Assembly (NCBI GenBank): GCA_019916065.1
Contig: CM034237.1
Span: 20,605,752-20,669,751 of the forward strand
Length of the DNA: 64,000 nucleotides
Direction: 5' to 3'
DNA from: Vitellaria paradoxa
Lineage: Eukaryota > Streptophyta > Magnoliopsida > Ericales > Sapotaceae
Shown: piece by piece, positions 45,930-58,895 of the stretch
Position numbering within the stretch: position 1 is the first letter of the stretch
Layout: each line of letters opens with the position of its first letter
Translations under genes and position numbers: made by a program
The notes under the pieces: generated by a model
Database searches by the model: none
Seen by the model: the letters and a program-made list of their open reading frames with translations, nothing else
Told to the model about the DNA's origin: nothing

Positions 45930-48900
45930 TAGGGATGTAAATGGGTCAGGTCGGCCCGAGGCCCGGAATTAATCCGACCCAAGCCTAACTCATCATTTTG
46001 TATGAGCCCCGGCCCGACCTGTCCCTCTCTCCCCGAGTTAGGGCTTGGATCACCTTTAAACCAGCCCGAGGCTCGACCCACCCCCGGCCCTGCGCCTCCC
46101 TGACCCCCACTTCCCCCTCCCTTTCCTTTCTCTTTTTCTTTATTTTACCGTTCTCTTTTCTTTTTTTTTTTTTTTATGTTAGCCAGTGCCTAGCACCAGC
46201 AACCGTTGGGGTGCCAGTGACCGTTCCCCCCAACGGTCCATTTTTGTTTTTTAATTACAAACAAATTCTAAAAAATTACAAAACTCTCCCACCCTCTTCT
46301 ATTATAAATACCCTACACTCACATTCACTCACCCTCACGAAAAATTAACAAAATTTCTCTCCAACTTTCTACACTACCAAGCTACCAACACTCAAGTATG
46401 CTCTTCAATTGTGCTCAAGTGCATTCCATTTTGTCAATTTTGAAGTCAAGATTTCAAGATCAAGTGATTCAAGGCTTCAAATTATTTTAAGTTAATATTT
46501 AATTATTTTTTTAATTGCATACATACATTTTTTTAATTTGCATAATTTAATTTTTTTTATTAAATTATTTTTTCTAAATGGATCCACGGGACACTCATTT
46601 TTTTTGATTTGGAGGGTGGAGACTCAATACCCTTTTCCCCTCAAAAACAAATGGAAAAATTTGCGTCATCAGAAATACCAACACCTACTACCACAGCTGG
46701 TAATGTTGGTGCATCATCTTCCCGTCACGCCCAACAGCATGGCACTTCAAAAGTATGGGATTTTTTTTATTAGAATTTCACGTGATGATAGAATGCATAA
46801 GGCTAAATGCGTTATTTGTGAGGATTTATTAGATGGTAGAAATACATCTGGAACTAGTAATTTAAAAAGACGTTTAAATAGAAGGCACCAACAGGATTCT
46901 CGCATTAATAGTTTAATTGATCAATATTTTTCACGTACAACACAAACTCAATTAGGTAATGAAGGGGGTAATTTAAATATTTTTTCTTATGACCCTGCAA
47001 GAACACAAAATAATTTAGTTAGATATATTGTTAAAGATGAGAAACCCTTTACAATGAATGAAAATCGACATTTTAAAAAATTTATTCGCGAAAGTTTTAC
47101 ACCACAATATCGTAATTTTTAAAGAAATACTTTAAAAAATAAAGTTTTACGAGATTTTGAATCAAAAAATGATGAATTAAGAACTTATTTTAATAATTTT
47201 GAAGGAAATGTTTGCTTGACCGCCGATATGTAGAAATCTTGCCAACATATTAAATATCTTTGTGTAACTGCATATTATATTAATGAAAATTGAAAAATAA
47301 ATAAACGCATTATTTCATTTAAATTAGTTGAACAACCATTCACTGGATTCAGCGTGGGGGAACTTATTTTGCATGAACTTGCATCGTGGCAATTATCTAC
47401 AAAAATATTTTCTATTACTTTAGACAATGCTTCATATAATGATGTTTGTTTAATTATTTAGCTAATGCTTTGTTTACAAATGGTTCATTATTTCGTGGTC
47501 GTTGTTGTGCCCATATACTTAATTTAATTGTAAAAGATGGATTGGACATTTATGAATCTTCTATTGTAAACATAAAAAAAAAACTGTAATTTGTGCTATG
47601 AGCTCTCCAAAAAGAATTAGTCTATTTGCTGGCAAATGTAATCAAATTGGTTTAAAACCTAGAAAATTACCACTGGAAATTAATATAAGATGGAATTCAA
47701 CCTATACAATGTTAAAAGTTGCTATTAAATATCAAAAAGTAATTGATTTATTTATTTTAAGTAATCAAGCTATTGGATTAGATAGTATTGAGTCAATTGA
47801 TTGGGCAAATGTAATTTTCTATAAAGATTTTTTACATGTTTTTGATGTTCTACTAAAATATTTTGTGGAATTTATTATCCTACTTCTTCAACTGTTATTT
47901 ATCAATTAGGGGTTATTGATGAAATTTTTGACAAATATGGTGCCCAAGAATATTATGCTCCTTTGGTTGTTGTAATGAAGAAAATATTTGATAAATATTT
48001 TAACCCACTTCCCATACATTTTGGTATTGCTACTATTTTAGACCCTAGGTATAAAGAAGATCTTTTTTTTTTCAATTATTAAAGATGATACATGGGCATG
48101 AAAGTGCCCAAGAACAATTAAATCAAATTAAACAGAAAATGCAAGCTCTATTGGTTCGGTATGATAGCAATCGTACAACTATCCAACCAACTATGGCCAC
48201 AACGTCCTCTTCTCACCGTGACTTTGGTGGTAATACATCCATTTGGAGAAAAATAACATCTCGACGGACAGATGCATCAACAAGTGCAAGTTCAAATTCA
48301 TCCGACCTCTAACGTTATCTTGGTACACCTCTAATTTTAGACTGGTGGAAGGGACAACAATCAAAGTTTCTAATTCTTTCAGCTTTAGCTCGTGATATAC
48401 TCACATTTCCAGTTTCTACCGTAGCATCCGAGCAAGCATTTAGTGCTAGTGGACACGTTATCAGTCAATTCAAGAGTCGACTAGCCCTTCTGACAGTAGA
48501 AGCTTTGATGTGTTTACAAGATTGGTATCTTACAGAAAATAGACAACAGGAAGATGCCGAAAAAGAGCAACTTGCCCTTGATTTTGATGCAATGTATTTA
48601 GGCGAAAGAGAAGAACATACTAGTAGATCTAGTGATGAATAATAAATTAATAATTATGTATAGATAGAGTAATATTTGTAAATGATAGTCACTCTTATAA
48701 GTGCCGACCTAGTTGGGATGTATAAGACGTGAAGTGATGCACCTATTAATTACTCTATCATTTATTTATTTTTTTTATAATTCTACATTTATAAATTGTA
48801 ATTTTAAATTTAATGTTAATTATGTAGTTGGTTGTGTTGTAATAAATTTTAATTTTTATCAATAATGATTTTAATGTGTTTGTTTGAGTTTTATTTTGTA

Positions 48901-49066
48901 TTTTATTTTCTTTAAACAAATAAAAAAAATATTAAAAATAGGTCGGGTCGGTTGGGGCGGGTCAGGGGCGGGGTGGTGTGACCCTTGACCCGACCCGACT
49001 CTAAGATCAGCTAGGGCGGCAGGGGCAGGTTGACTTAGGGGCGGGTCGGCCCAATTTACATCCCTA
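45930..49066 (+). mobile_element. hAT transposon, degenerate autonomous type
   Basis: The left end TAGGGATGTAAATGGG and the reverse complement of the right end, TAGGGATGTAAATTGG, form the terminal repeats. They are flanked by GCCACAAT (45922-45929) and GCCACCAT (49067-49074), an 8-bp duplication with one mismatch. Subterminal regions are rich in GGTCGGG/GGCCCGA words. It carries a broken hAT transposase gene (46651-48642). At 3.1 kb it is the usual size of an autonomous hAT. Confidence 0.9.
46651..48642 (+). pseudogene. hAT transposase (BED finger, hATC), broken
   Basis: A plausible start at 46651 opens MEKFASSEIPTPTTTAGN. The BED-type zinc finger follows with KAKCVICEDLLDGRN and SNLKRRLNRRHQQ, where one of the two expected histidines appears lost. 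Middle RNase-H-fold pieces include FSITLDNASYNDV (about 47410) and LEINIRWNSTYTMLKVA (about 47680). A DUF4413-like stretch (47900-48090) includes IHFGIATILDPRYKEDL. The dimerisation domain, uninterrupted from 48313, reads YLGTPLILDWWKGQQSKF and FPVSTVASEQAFSASG, ending at TAA 48640-48642. Stops occur at about 47120, 47232 and 48310 among others, with frame changes, so no product can be made. Confidence 0.9.
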
Positions 49067-49318
49067 GCCACCATCCTATTACAACAGTGTCAAATCTGTT
49101 AAAATTATGAAAGTAGATTTTATAGAATAATAAGTATTTAGCAAATCTAAGATTTTAATTGTTTTGGGAGTCTAGAGTCCTTTGTATTTTTAATTATTTT
49201 TGGTGTTTTGAAGTCTTTTGTGTTTTTTGAGAACCATGGACATGTTATAATTATGTTTGCACTAGTTACTATTGCAGGTTGTAAAAAAATTTATTGAGTC
49301 AATTCTAGAATTATCTAA

Positions 49319-51472
49319 TCTATAATATATTACTAAAACTTTTCTCTCCGTCTCTCCTTTCTTTTATCTTACGTGACATGACTCTTTATTCTTCATTCTA
49401 TTTTTCTTTTGTTTACAAAATTTTGATTTTATTTTTGAAACAAAATGAACGATAATAAAAGCTTGTGTTAAAAAGAAGTAAGAAAAAAATTTTAAAAAGA
49501 AAATTGAAAAGTCACCCCTCTTCTTTTTCAATTTCCTTCTCTCTCTATCGCACTAAGGCCCCGTTTGGCCGACCAAAATTTACGAAAAATTATCAAATTT
49601 TAACTACTTTTTGTACTTTCTTCTAATAAAATTTTAACACATATCACCTTTATGTCATATCTTTCTATTTTTACTATACTTTTTTGCCAACTTTTTTTTT
49701 CTTCCAAACAGCCCCTAACTCACTCCTATCCATCATTTTCAATGTGAAGAACTCTTAAATAGCATTTGGCTTGCTTTTCTTTTTTCTTTTTTTTTTTTCG
49801 TTTCCGTTTTATGTGTTTTATGTTTTAAAAATCCCAAAACATGGAAATAAAAAATACTCTCTTTTCCTTATCTTTGTAAGCTTAATTTCACTTTTGTTTT
49901 TTAATCTTCTATTTTAAAATCTTTTCTCTCTCATTCTTTTTTAAATTTTTGAAAATTTTACTTTGTTTATTTATGTTATTTTTGAAATAAAATGAAAAAA
50001 AATAAAAGCTTGCATTAAAAAATAATGAGAAAAAAATTAAAAAAAAAAAGAAAGCTTGAAAGTCAGTGTCACTCTTATTTTCCAATTCCCCCTTCTCTAT
50101 CACTCTAACTCACTCTTGCCCATTATTTTCAATGTGAAAAACTCTTGGTTTGCCTATTATTTTTTATGTGAAAAACTTGTGAGCTTAAGATCACTTTTTT
50201 TTTTAATCTCCTATTTTAAAATATTTCCTCTCCAAGACAATTAAGGGCACGGGTGGATAAGTAAGTTGATACTTATCTTCTTATTATTAATGTCACCGTC
50301 TCATCTCATCTTCAACTATTTCTTTTTTTTTTTTTTTTAGTTTCTTTGTGGGCATTCTCTTCTCATCTCATGTGATGTGTATTCTTTATTTTCAAATGGC
50401 TTGCTTTTTTTTCTTTTTTTTTTTATTATCATGGCATGCGTTCTTGAATGATATGGGTGAATACATTGGTGATGAATACTAATTATTAGATTCTCAACTT
50501 CACTAACTGCAATTACCCAAAAAAAGAAAAAAACTTCACTAACTACAAGATTTTTTCATTGATTTGCACTCTCTTAGTATAATAATTAATTTTTTATTTT
50601 GTTTCATATGTATTAGTTTTAATCTTAATTTTTTTATCATGTTAATATCATGAATATGATTTGATAATCGATTAATTTTTTCTTTCAACCATTTGCTATG
50701 AATTTGGATAGTTAGTCCTTAATTGAATCTTTGTCTAAAGTATTTTAGTTTTTTTGAATGTTTATCTATTTTAGAGTGACAATTGTATTATTACATGTGG
50801 ATCTGACATATCATTGCCTTATAAATTTTACTATTTTGTGGAACTAGGTCCATGCACTGTGATAATTTTTTTCTTTTTAAATAGGCATTTTTATAAAATT
50901 CATAAATCCCTTAATTGAATCTTTGTTTAAAATATTTTCATTTGTTTTTAATTTTATCTATTTTAGAGTGATTGTTATTATTACATGTGGATTTAACATA
51001 CTATTATTTTATAAGTTCTACTATTTTGTAGAACTACGTTTACGCACTGTAATAAAATTATTTTTTTTCTTTTTAAATAGGTGTTGTTATAAGATTCATA
51101 AATTAGATTTGCCCCTTTCACATAAAAAACGAATCTATTTACATAATTTGTTTTAAAAAATTGAAAAATTAATTTTAATAAATTACAATTTTTAAATACA
51201 TAAAATCTCTCTCTAATTGTAGTGATAAAATCTTGTTATGGATGTGGGTATATGTTATATTTTTTGTAGTTGTACTTTTGGATTAATATCATGAAAAATG
51301 GAAGATCATATTTTTTTTATTTCCATTTATTTTGAAATGTGAATTTATGACTATTAGCATTTCTTAAAATAAAATGTCTATTTTGATTGTTTTGAAGATA
51401 TTTTTATTTTCTTAATATTACTAATTTTAAGAAAATTTTGCATTGCCCGGGCATTCCACGGGTTAACACTAG
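49319..51472 (+). mobile_element. Non-autonomous Helitron (2,154 bp)
   Basis: It starts TCTATAATATATTACTAAAA and ends with a CCCG...CGGG hairpin, TTAACA and CTAG. It lies exactly between A and T of the copia LTR: the right LTR reads ATTATCTAATAGAGTC uninterrupted, the left reads ATTATCTAA, Helitron, TAGAGTC. There is no target duplication. All of this matches Helitron rules. There is no Rep/helicase gene. Internal duplications lie at 50715-50905/50906-51094 and around 49440-49560/49985-50110. Confidence 0.9.
50715..51094 (+). repeat. Tandem ~190-bp duplication inside the Helitron
   Basis: Both copies contain CCTTAATTGAATCTTTG, TCTATTTTAGAGTGA, TATTACATGTGGAT, CTACTATTTTGT-GAACTA and TTTTCTTTTTAAATAGG. 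Confidence 0.82.
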
Positions 51473-51635
51473 TAGAGTCTATATATGTATCATGTTTCCA
51501 ATTGCATTCAATTCACAATAGCAGTACACATCTTTTGGTATTTTTCTTGTTCTTTTTTTTTTTATTATCTATCTTCACTTGTTTTGTTGACGATCTTGGG
51601 ATAATGTAAGTACTGTTGCACTACATTTGTTTACA

Positions 51636-51648
51636 TGGCATCAGAGCC
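51636..51648 (+). other. Primer-binding site of the copia element
   Basis: TGGCATCAGAGCC directly follows the left LTR, one base from the usual methionine-tRNA site of plant copia elements. Confidence 0.85.
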
Positions 51649-51659
51649 TTCTTCTAAAG

Positions 51660-52530
51660 GAGCCTCTGGTTATTTTAAGATCTCTTTGTAAAGATTTTCA
51701 ATCAATGTTCCAAAAGATGGATATAAGCAAGCGTGTGGCTAGTATTGGTGTAGAGTTGCTAAACCATACCAATTACAAAATCTAGAGTTCATGTACGAAG
51801 TCTTATCTCCTTGGTGAAAACTTGTTGGATGTTGATGGAGGATGTGAAGTCAATCCTCCGAAGGCAAATGCTGGTAATGATGACTCTGAGGAAGATCTCA
51901 AGTAATGGAAGAAGAACAAGAATGCCAAGGCGGAATTCGCTTTGAAGAGATCAATCTCTCATGGCTTGTTTGACCATATCTATCATTGCAAGTTGGCAAA
52001 TTAAATTGGGCAAACTCTTGAAAGATTGTTTAATAAGAAGAATGAGGCTCGTTTGCAATTTCTTGAGAACAAGTTAACTATTGCCAAGCAAGGACATCTT
52101 TCTATTTCTGAATATTTCCTTAGAATTAAAAATTTATGCTCAAAAATTTCCTTGTTAGGTGAAACAATTTTTGAAGCAATAATCAAGCGTCACATTGTTC
52201 ATGGTTTGAAACTAGAATATACTTCGTTTGTTACTTCAATTCAAGGATGGGCTTTACAACCATCTTTGGAGGAGTTTTAAAATCTCTTGTCATCACAAGA
52301 GATTTTAGCCAAGCAAATGGCTGGTGTTAGTATGAAAGAAGAAAGCAATACCCTGTTTGCCAAAAAGAAATGGCAAGAGAAGAAGAATGAATAAGCAGAA
52401 GAAGGCTCTAGCAAAGCTTCAAAAAATTCTGAAGGTACTAAGAAGTTTATCAAATGTTACCAGTGTGGTAAGTTGGGCCATATCAAGAAAATGCAATTTG
52501 GCCGAGATTGAGAAGAAAAATGAAGACTAG
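51660..52530 (+). pseudogene. Copia gag
   Basis: Readable pieces include LKRSISHGLFDHIYHCKLAN, the stretch 52026-52280 with KLTIAKQGHLSISEYFLRIK (UBN2/retrotran_gag type), and a zinc knuckle CYQCGKLGHIKK near 52456-52495 whose last cysteine is lost to a short disruption. Stops at about 51903, 52003, 52278 and 52392 break the frame. The product would form the particle shell. Confidence 0.85.
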
Positions 52531-52535
52531 GACTT

Positions 52536-52750
52536 GTGTTTCATGACTCAAACCATCACAAAGCCATGACTTCCATTAATTTTGACAAAGACTGGGTTGT
52601 AGATTCTAGTTGTGGCCATCATGTGACCGGAGATGAGTCCAAATTTTCTGGATTTAATGACTTTGATTGGAATAATGCTATAATTACAGCAGATAATACT
52701 ATTCACTCAGTCAAAAAGGAGGGACAGTTGTGATCAAGGAAGAGGGAGAT
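52536..52750 (+). pseudogene. Copia protease
   Basis: The motif DKDWVVDSSCGHHVTGDES matches the copia protease active site, which normally reads DSG; here it is DSS. The frame stops at 52731-52733, and the following pieces continue in another frame that overlaps it. Confidence 0.8.
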
Positions 52751-55550
52751 GATTCCATCACTCTCAACAATGTTTTTCATGTTCCCGGAATGAAGAAAAA
52801 TGTCTTTTCAGTGGCTAATGTTGTTGATGCAGGAAATTATGTGCTGCTTGGCCCAAAAGAAGTGAAATTTCTTCGGAATGTAAAAGAGCTAAAGGCTGAT
52901 GTTATTCACATTGGTAAGAGAATTGATGATTTATTTGTCTTATCAACTTCAAACTCTTATGTTGATAAGATGAGTAACAATGATAATGTTTCTATTTGGC
53001 ATGCTAAACTTGGGCACCTTAACATATCTAAACTAAAAGTTATGGTGCATAAGAATTTATTTAATGGGCTACCAAATCTGTCTAATTCTGGTAATGGAGA
53101 AATGTGTGAAGGATGTCAACTTGGTAAGGCACATCATTTTCCATTTGACAGATCTTGTACCAGATGCTTATTTCCATTGGATTTGATCTATAGTGATTCG
53201 ATGGGACCAATTAAAACTCCTTTGTACTCTAGTTTTCATTATATGCTGTTGTTTGTTGATAAGTATATAAGATTTACGTGGATTTATTTTGTACGGCACA
53301 AGTCACAAGTTTTTTCTAGGTTTCTAGAGTTTAAGGCTCTTGTTGAAGGAGAAATTAGTAGGAAAATAAGAAGGCTTTAGACAAATAATGGTGGGGAGCT
53401 CACTTTAGATGAGTTCTTCTATTTTTGCAGAGACTGGCATTAAGAAACAACTCACATGTGCAGAAACTCCTCAACAAAATGGTGTGACTAAGAGGAAGAT
53501 TAGGCGTCTTGTGGAGATTTGTAAAAGTTGGTGACTGCTTCTAGAATGTGCGTCTATTTAACCCCCAAGTGCAAGGGTGTGTGGTATAGTTTTAACTCGG
53601 TGAGTCCGAGGTCGAATTTACAAGGAGCCTATGTTATTCAGTTTCTAGGTTATAATGGGAGTTTAGAATTTAAATGTAGGCAAAGTTTGATTTTCAATTG
53701 AAACTAAATTCTAAGGTTTTGCAAATTTAAAATTTAAACAAAAGAGCAAATTAATAACTACCTAAAGGAATCCAATAAATCAAATTTTTGGTTTTAGGTT
53801 TTAAATGAATTAAATATTAATTAAATGAATTGAATTTAATTTAAAGTGCAAGCAAACAATCTATTCTAAAATTTCAAAGGAAACAAATCAACTCAAAAAT
53901 TAAATTAAATAACAAGCACAGTATTAAAGAGGTTCTTGATCCAACTTTCAATTCCAGGTAATTCACTACTTCACTATGGGATGTGTTTTAACTACAATCT
54001 AAAGTTCATGTGAAAGGAAGGATAGATTGGAAAGACATCTTCATTAAGCTTTATTACGTTTCCAATACTCAGTTTTAAAATCTCGTTTAGGATGATAAAA
54101 CCGAAAAGATTTTCTAAGAAAACACTTGGGTTTAAATTTGATTTAGGGGTTTGTTCAAAAATATTAAGAAAGTTTTAATCAAAAATCTTTACCAGTGATT
54201 TTAGAGAATTTAGTCAGAGAATTTAGTCAAAGACTTTTGTTTTCGAAAGCTTTTCAAACAAACGAAATCAGATTTGGGTTCAAATCCTATTTTTAATTCG
54301 TCCAAAAATATTAAACCAATTTGAATCGAAAATCTTTACCAGTGATTACAGAGAATGTAGTCAAAGGTTTTTGTTTTCGAATGCTTTTGAAACAAATTAA
54401 AATAGATTTGAAAATAGTAGATCCCTACGCATAGGTTTTCACAAACCATGCAAAGGGTCTACGCACATCCCATAGATCGTCGTAAACTACCCTTCCTTGA
54501 TTCAATAAATCAAGAACTATGCTTTTACGCTAACATAACTTTAAACGAAACAAAATCAACAAACAAACACATATTTAATCGATCTACTGAATAAAATGAA
54601 TAAATCATATCATTAAATAGAGAAACAAAATATAATGTACTCGGAAAACAATTCTGAAACAGAGTACTGAATCACACTTGCTGTAACGAAAACAATGACG
54701 GCTTCAAAAATACGTAGAAACATCCCACGTACAATTAAAAAACTCTTAAACTATGCTAGAACACTCAAAAGTATGCAGAAAAATAAAATTTTTTCTCTTT
54801 AGGGTTCGGCTGTGCAACAGGGTTTTTAAAAAGTTTGCAAGGAAACCCTAAAAGATAAGTTTTAAAAGTCACGTGCCCAGCCACCATGGTCCGGACCATC
54901 TGGGTGGGGGTCCGGACCACAAAATGATGGATCTTCAGCTTTTGCTTCCTCCTCCATGTTGGGTCTTTAGGCTGGTCCGGATCCTTGGTAGGGTCTGAAC
55001 CACAACTTTTCCTTCATCTTCTAGGCTATTTTCATCGCTATAAACTTCACTTTTCTTGCCCTTTTCCCTACAATTAAGAAAATAATGACTATAAATAATA
55101 AAATATTGATAAAACTTCAAGATTAACTACTTAAATGCATCAAGGTGTATCAAAATGTAGAGTTTGTAATTACACTTTTCAAGTGTAATTAGTTGGCTTT
55201 ATGCCAAGAAGCTACCCAGGGCTTTATGGGCAGAAGGTATAAAGTGTGCCGCCTATTTAATTATTTGCATGCCTCTTAGTCCTATAAACATGAAGACTCC
55301 ATACGAGTTATTGTTTGGAGTAAAACCTATAGTTCAAATTTTGGTTCTATTTGCTATGTTCATATGCCAGAATCGCGAAGGAGTAAGCTTGATGCAAAAG
55401 CTAAGAAATGCATCTTTGTTGGTTATGATGAAAGAAGAAAAGGTTGGGGATGCATGGATCCTATAACTCACACATACTTTATTTCTAAAGATGTGGTGTT
55501 TGATGAAGTATCTTTATATTATCATGAAAATGAAGTTCCTCCTGAGTAAG
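52730..55550 (+). pseudogene. Copia integrase, interrupted by a solo LTR
   Basis: The first part (52730-53531) has the pre-integrase zinc region (IWHAKLGHLNISKL, MCEGCQLGKAHHFPF) and the start of the core (LDLIYSDSMGPI, with the first catalytic D). It has a stop at 53378 and frame changes after it. The reading resumes at 55192 after the inserted LTR with KKLPRALWAEG and MPLSPINMKTPYELLFG, then KKCIFVGYDERRKGWGCMDP. The joining codons around TTGG match the duplicated GTTGG, which confirms the insertion point. Only fragments of the catalytic core survive. Confidence 0.88.
53532..55191 (-). mobile_element. Gypsy-type solo LTR (1,660 bp), TSD GTTGG
   Basis: It is bracketed by GTTGG (53527-53531 and 55192-55196) within the copia integrase. 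It starts TGACTGCTTC and ends GTGTAATTA on the plus strand; the last two bases read TA where CA is canonical. On the minus strand its 3' end has TAAATTCGACCTCGGACTC and CCTTGCACTTGGGGG, like the solo LTR at 14947. It also has a CTCGG-CCGAG hairpin (53596-53610). Palindromes ATGGTCCGGACCAT and GGTCCGGACC lie at 54886-54920. No internal genes remain. Confidence 0.85.
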
Positions 55551-55900
55551 AGAAACTTGGTAGTGTGGAGCTTGAGGTGATAGCCATGCCTCAATCCCTA
55601 AATGCAGAAAAACTAGGAGAAATTGTGAGCACCAATTTTACATAAGGTATTTGCAATTCTAGAATATCTAGTCAAAACAATAGCAATTCTGGTTGTAATT
55701 TTGCAGCAGAATCTAATAATATGCGACCTTGAAGAAATATTGTTAAACTAACCAGATATCAAGATGATAATTTTGTTAGTACCTATTCTTGCTACCTTGC
55801 TAATCCAGTTGATGAAGAAGAGCCGTTTAGCTTTGATGAAGCTAAAGATGTTAAAGAATGGAAAAATGCCATGGATGAGGAAATGGGTGCTCTTAAGAAA
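55551..55900 (+). pseudogene. Copia integrase-RT linker and start of RT
   Basis: After low-complexity linker sequence with stops, FSFDEAKDVKEWKNAMDEE and MGALKK lead into the reverse transcriptase. The sentence is completed only after the solo LTR at 58896 with NETWVLVPK. Confidence 0.85.
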
Positions 55901-58895
55901 TGTCACGTCCCGGATCTCATGACCCGAGGGGTGAGTGATAAACACACACAACATGCATTAACATAACCAACCCATCATCAGAGCAGCGCAACGTAAACCA
56001 GTGAGCCCGAGACATAGTTAAGATATCATAAATTTAACCTTGGCTATAATCAAGTCACAAACTTTTAACGATCCTCTCATTAATACATAACTCAGGCCTT
56101 AGGGCACATACAACCAAATCGAACTAGTCCTCAATGTACAATATTACAATTCCAAAGAAATTTAAACCAAATAACCAAGAACTTAGCTAAGCCTGGTAGG
56201 GCTCATGCACACCCTTCTAGTCCAACTCCATTAGTTCATCTGAATGTTATAGCCTATACCTGCGTCAAAAAAATCTGTAGGGATGTAAGCACGGATCCAC
56301 TTGTACCTACGATGCCGCAAATAAACATATATGGTATATATTCCAAACGTGCATACTATTCATGGTGCATCAAGTTGTCTTAATATGTTCTAGTGCCACA
56401 ATAATTTATCAACATAACTACATAACCGACATGGAATATATATATATATTTTTACACAACAATATCATAAGAAGGATTAAGTTTCCAATTTATATTTAAT
56501 CTTTGAAAATCCATACATGTGTTTATATCACATTCCAATTATCTCTTTGATGTTTAAACATAGCCGACCACATAACCATATTTACAATATTTATCTTTAT
56601 TCAATAACATCATAATGTAGCATTCAAGTCCAATTATTCTCCATTATTAAATTTCTCAACTTTTTATCCAACCATATTCCATATCACATTATCACATATT
56701 CAACATTCAATCACATATCCACATCCATATTACATTTGTTCATCATTTAATCATGAAATCACATCCACAATACCATCATTTCATTAATCAATCACATAGC
56801 CATAACCATACAATTCTCGGGGGTTGGGTGCATACACATTATCGTCTTTTATGGGTCAATACCCAATGGAAACGATAAACCGACATCGTCGTTTAGGATC
56901 GTCGTCTAGGGCCATGAGGAGCCAAAACACACATAATGTTGTGGGCTACTAACCCACTGGCATTGACACCAAACCCTACGCAGGTTCCGGGTCTTTCAAC
57001 CTAAGGGTAATCTCACGGCCCTTCCTATTTTCGCACCCCACCATGACCCCCGGCACACAACCAATCATTCATCACATTCAATACTTATCAATCACAATTC
57101 ACATTCATCACCATCACTTTCCAATACGCACAACCACATTCCATTTCATCATGTAGCACAACTCATTTCATCTCTTCATTTTATTTAATCCAATCCTCAT
57201 TTAATTTCCATCATTTGTTAACAAAAGTTCACTTTTTGGTTCTTCCCAAGATTTATCATATATCAACATTGATCAACCTTATTAAACATTTAACATTTAT
57301 CAACATGTACCATTTAACACACATGTCAATGTTACGGTTCATTCCATAGCTCATTACATATAGCATTGATCAAACCATATTAAGCACTCCACATTTACCA
57401 AAAATTATAAACATATGTCTCTTTGTCAAGTTACCTTTCACTTAATCAATCACAAGTTCATATACCTCAACATTTAGTTTACATCAAGACATACTTATAA
57501 TTCAACTCGATTAAGACCCTTATCTCAAAATAAGCTTCCAATTCCTTTCATTCAAGATAGCATTCATGCACCCGTACAAGTTAAATCCCATAGGTTTAAG
57601 ATAATCAACCCTTAATCACTATTTAAATCAATGAAATTAATCAAGTAAAAGTTTCATGTGAAAACAAGTTACCAACTATTCTATATGCCCAAAGTAGAAG
57701 GCTAAACTAAACAATGTCAGAAAAGTGACCTAGGCTCCGTGGGCGCCCAAGCTGATACTCAGCCGTGTGCCCAAGGGGCTTGGGCACCCATACCTTAATT
57801 TCTTGGGCACCCAAGGGCTTGGGCGCCCAACTGTGTCCCTCTCGTGCACCCACAGCCTGGGCCAAGTTTCGAGTTTCATGCCCTGTTTTCTGGTTTTATT
57901 ATTTTTCACCCTTGGGACCTCAAATTGACCATGTTAATGTAAGAATACTTAAAGTTTCAAGTTTCTAACATCAACACAAGGATCTTAGGCACCCAACAAA
58001 ATCAAATATTTGAGTTTTCATTTACTACAAGCCAAGTTATGGATCAAAACACTACTTTCACTCTATCAACCTATACATATATATATATACATGTGTATAA
58101 CTCCCATTTTTCTTCCATAAATGTAACCAACATTTGAAAAAGGTTTCCTAATAGTATTCTACTCCTTGTTACACAACACATATGTTAGAATGAGGCATTA
58201 AATCCCTACCTCAAGTGGTAAGAAGATAGATCAACATGAAGGTGTCTTGAGCTTCCAAACCCTCAAACTTTGATGGACTCAATCTCTTCCCTCCTTGATC
58301 AAAACTACAAATAAATTACATAGGAAGGTTTCTTAGGGTTCTAATCACCATCTTGCAAAAGGAATTTGGTTTTTATGAAGGGTAGAAAGACCTACCCTTC
58401 AAAAACCTACCCGGTTGTCTTCTTTGTTCTTCTTTGCTTCTCCACCCGATTCTCTCTTCTTCCAAGCAACTTCTCTCTCTTGCATCAAATCAACAATACA
58501 TATTTATATATAAAAATATTTTAAACCCCTCAACAGTGCCTTCCAGAATTTTCCACCCCCTTATCCTAAATATAGGTTTATAGGGGAGAGGGGCCGACTG
58601 AAAAATGCAGAGCAACACTTATCTGTCAAAACCACTGTGCCTTGGGCACCCAAGGGGTTCTCAGGTGGGTGCCCAAGACCTTGGGCGCACAAGCTCCTTT
58701 CAAGTGGGTGCCCAAGGTTCCCCCATTTTCCAGCACTTGGCTATAATATGTCCTTTTGACTGCTTAACCTATTTCCTTCAAAGCTCTCAACTCTAAACAC
58801 CAATAATGATCCATATCATTAAATTAACATATCTTAACTTCCAAAACACGTCAAAGACCATATGCTTATACTAATACAAAGTCCGGGGTATTACA
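55901..58895 (+). mobile_element. Large gypsy-type solo LTR (2,995 bp), TSD AGAAA
   Basis: It begins TGTCACGTCCCGGATC, ends GTCCGGGGTATTACA and is flanked by AGAAA (55896-55900 and 58896-58900). It splits a lysine-lysine-asparagine sequence of the copia reverse transcriptase. Two clusters of GGGCGCCC-type palindromes lie at about 57739-57855 and 58640-58725. Related pieces occur at 1-88, 284-1810 and 61740-62528. No gag-pol is present. Confidence 0.9.

Larger units (their letters stand above)
49097..51635 (+). repeat. Left LTR of the copia element, split
   Basis: The LTR is in two parts, 49097-49318 and 51473-51635 (385 bp together), matching 60357-60748 (392 bp). The break is the Helitron. 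The second part ends CTACATTTGTTTACA just before the primer site. Confidence 0.92.
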
